A stretch of DNA of 15,145 nucleotides from an uncultured Clostridia bacterium. Its GTDB lineage: Bacteria; Bacillota; Clostridia; Oscillospirales; Ruminococcaceae. The notes beneath the pieces were generated by a model. It did not search any database and was not told the origin of the DNA. It saw only the letters and a list, made by a program, of their open reading frames with translations. Shown here one piece after another: positions 14,457 through 15,145 of the stretch. The stretch's first letter is position 1. The number at the start of each line of letters is the position of its first letter. Made by a program: the position numbers and the translations under genes. The stretch spans positions 1 to 15,145 of the forward strand of contig CANDEV010000030.1 of NCBI GenBank assembly GCA_947383835.1, in the 5' to 3' direction.

Positions 14457-15145
14457 TTATCTTAAATGATTTTTTATTTTTGATTTTAGAAATACTTCAA
14501 GCTTTTCTTTAAGATTATATTGCTCAATAAACCGCATAATCTTGTTAAGCTTGTCCTGCAAAGCCTTTGATACTGATTTTGTTTGAGATAATTCCTCATT
14601 AACAGCGGTAAGCCGACTATCATTTTCGGCAAGAATGCTTTCAATCTCATTATTTTTATTTTGCAAAATATGTACCTGATTACCCAACCGAGAGTTCTCC
14701 AAAGAAAGACGAGTATTCTCATTTTTCAAAGTAATTTCATCTTCCACAGAAGAATAAAACCTGTCGAAATCATTTTCAAGCTGCCTAAGATTACCCGACA
14801 GGACAGCGTTATCATTTTTCAATTTCTCGTTTTTATTCTCCAATGAAATACATTTATTTTTCAAAGAAACATTCTCCGTTTCCAACTTTTGAACAGTAAA
14901 ATACTTTTTAGCAGCAAGAGAAATTCTTTCGTAATCGTCCCGCTTAATTGTTACGGTGTTGGGAATTATTTTCATAACAGTAACATTATCAATATTTTTA
15001 ATCTCCGAAATCTGTCCCGTAACTTCCGCAAGCTGCTCGGAGGATTTTTTCAGTTTGTACTCCGCAACGGAAAGATGTTCGGCGGTACTCCCCTTAATTC
15101 CGCGCTCCAAATCATAGCCGCGATTTGTGATAAAATCGTAATACT
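14457..15145 (-). CDS. C-terminal part of a MobV/Pre-type relaxase (plasmid mobilization/recombination protein)
   Basis: The reading frame stays open to the right window edge, so the gene is partial at its 5' end; 229 residues are visible. The first visible part, YYDFITNRGYDLERG followed by KGSTAEHLSVAEYK, matches the region just after the catalytic domain in Mob_Pre relaxases. The rest is a long coiled coil (about residues 75-210) rich in LEN/LKN heptads, ending KSKIKNHLR. MobV relaxases nick oriT and lead transfer with the help of a co-resident conjugative system. A TTG at 15110 is internal, not the start. The catalytic His/Tyr residues and oriT lie outside the window, so activity cannot be judged. 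Confidence 0.8.
   Translation of the reverse strand, partial: YYDFITNRGYDLERGIKGSTAEHLSVAEYKLKKSSEQLAEVTGQISEIKNIDNVTVMKIIPNTVTIKRDDYERISLAAKKYFTVQKLETENVSLKNKCISLENKNEKLKNDNAVLSGNLRQLENDFDRFYSSVEDEITLKNENTRLSLENSRLGNQVHILQNKNNEIESILAENDSRLTAVNEELSQTKSVSKALQDKLNKIMRFIEQYNLKEKLEVFLKSKIKNHLR

Larger units (their letters stand above)
12431..15145. mobile_element. Integrative mobilizable element, left part (continues past the window)
   Basis: The region holds a large serine recombinase at its left edge, a 46-aa small protein and a relaxase C-terminus, all on the minus strand. The left boundary lies somewhere between about 12430 (where the permease loses homology) and 12527. Recombinase genes of this class normally sit at one end of the element. 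Only one end is visible, so cargo, the other attachment site and total length are unknown. Confidence 0.75.

Overview
The window looks like a chromosomal segment of an anaerobic Gram-positive Clostridia member, most likely Ruminococcus or a related Oscillospiraceae genus. This rests on protein character only: a BspA-like leucine-rich-repeat surface protein with Cys-rich modules and a Thr/Pro-rich stalk, a SpoVB/MurJ-type flippase, M42 peptidases, a YnbB-type PLP enzyme, a BcrA-type ABC operon, strong GGAGG ribosome sites, and a serine-recombinase/Mob element of the kind common in gut Firmicutes. No rRNA, tRNA or CRISPR array was seen.

Layout. (1) Positions 1-50 are an (AGAC)n tetranucleotide tract cut by the window edge, followed by a strong 18-bp-stem terminator hairpin (76-132). 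A secreted, membrane-anchored LRR protein (160-1962, +) follows and ends at a bidirectional terminator (1979-2014). (2) A tight minus-strand operon runs from 6078 down to 2020: two M42 metallo-aminopeptidase paralogues, a GNAT acetyltransferase and a PLP-dependent methionine gamma-lyase-family protein, with 4-bp or longer overlaps or very short gaps. (3) murD (6185-7576, -) and a lipid/polysaccharide flippase (7704-9257, +) diverge from a 127-bp AT-rich region with a near-consensus murD promoter. Both start with TTG. (4) An OmpR-type response regulator (9373-10038, +) is followed not by a kinase but by a 162-bp nested palindrome (MITE-like, 10048-10209). Next come a promoter with four TCTTAAC direct repeats at 11-12 bp spacing and an ABC ATPase plus two paralogous permeases (10322-12493). 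(5) The second permease is cut short by an integrative mobilizable element (about 12431 to beyond 15145), which carries, on the minus strand, a large serine recombinase, a 46-aa small protein and the C-terminus of a MobV/Pre-type relaxase.

How the parts fit. The direct repeats make it likely that the response regulator controls the ABC operon, probably a peptide-antibiotic export or immunity system. The missing histidine kinase and the broken second permease suggest that the element insertion disabled or separated part of this module. The recombinase has its own consensus promoter. Its transcript would begin exactly at a 102-nt imperfect hairpin, so expression may be controlled by leader RNA structure.

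Nothing here is convincingly a wholly new system. The most unusual signals are the two long non-coding palindromes (10048-10209 and 14150-14251), the regulator-box array, the possible Shine-Dalgarno switch in the ABC leader, and the simple-sequence repeat at the window start.
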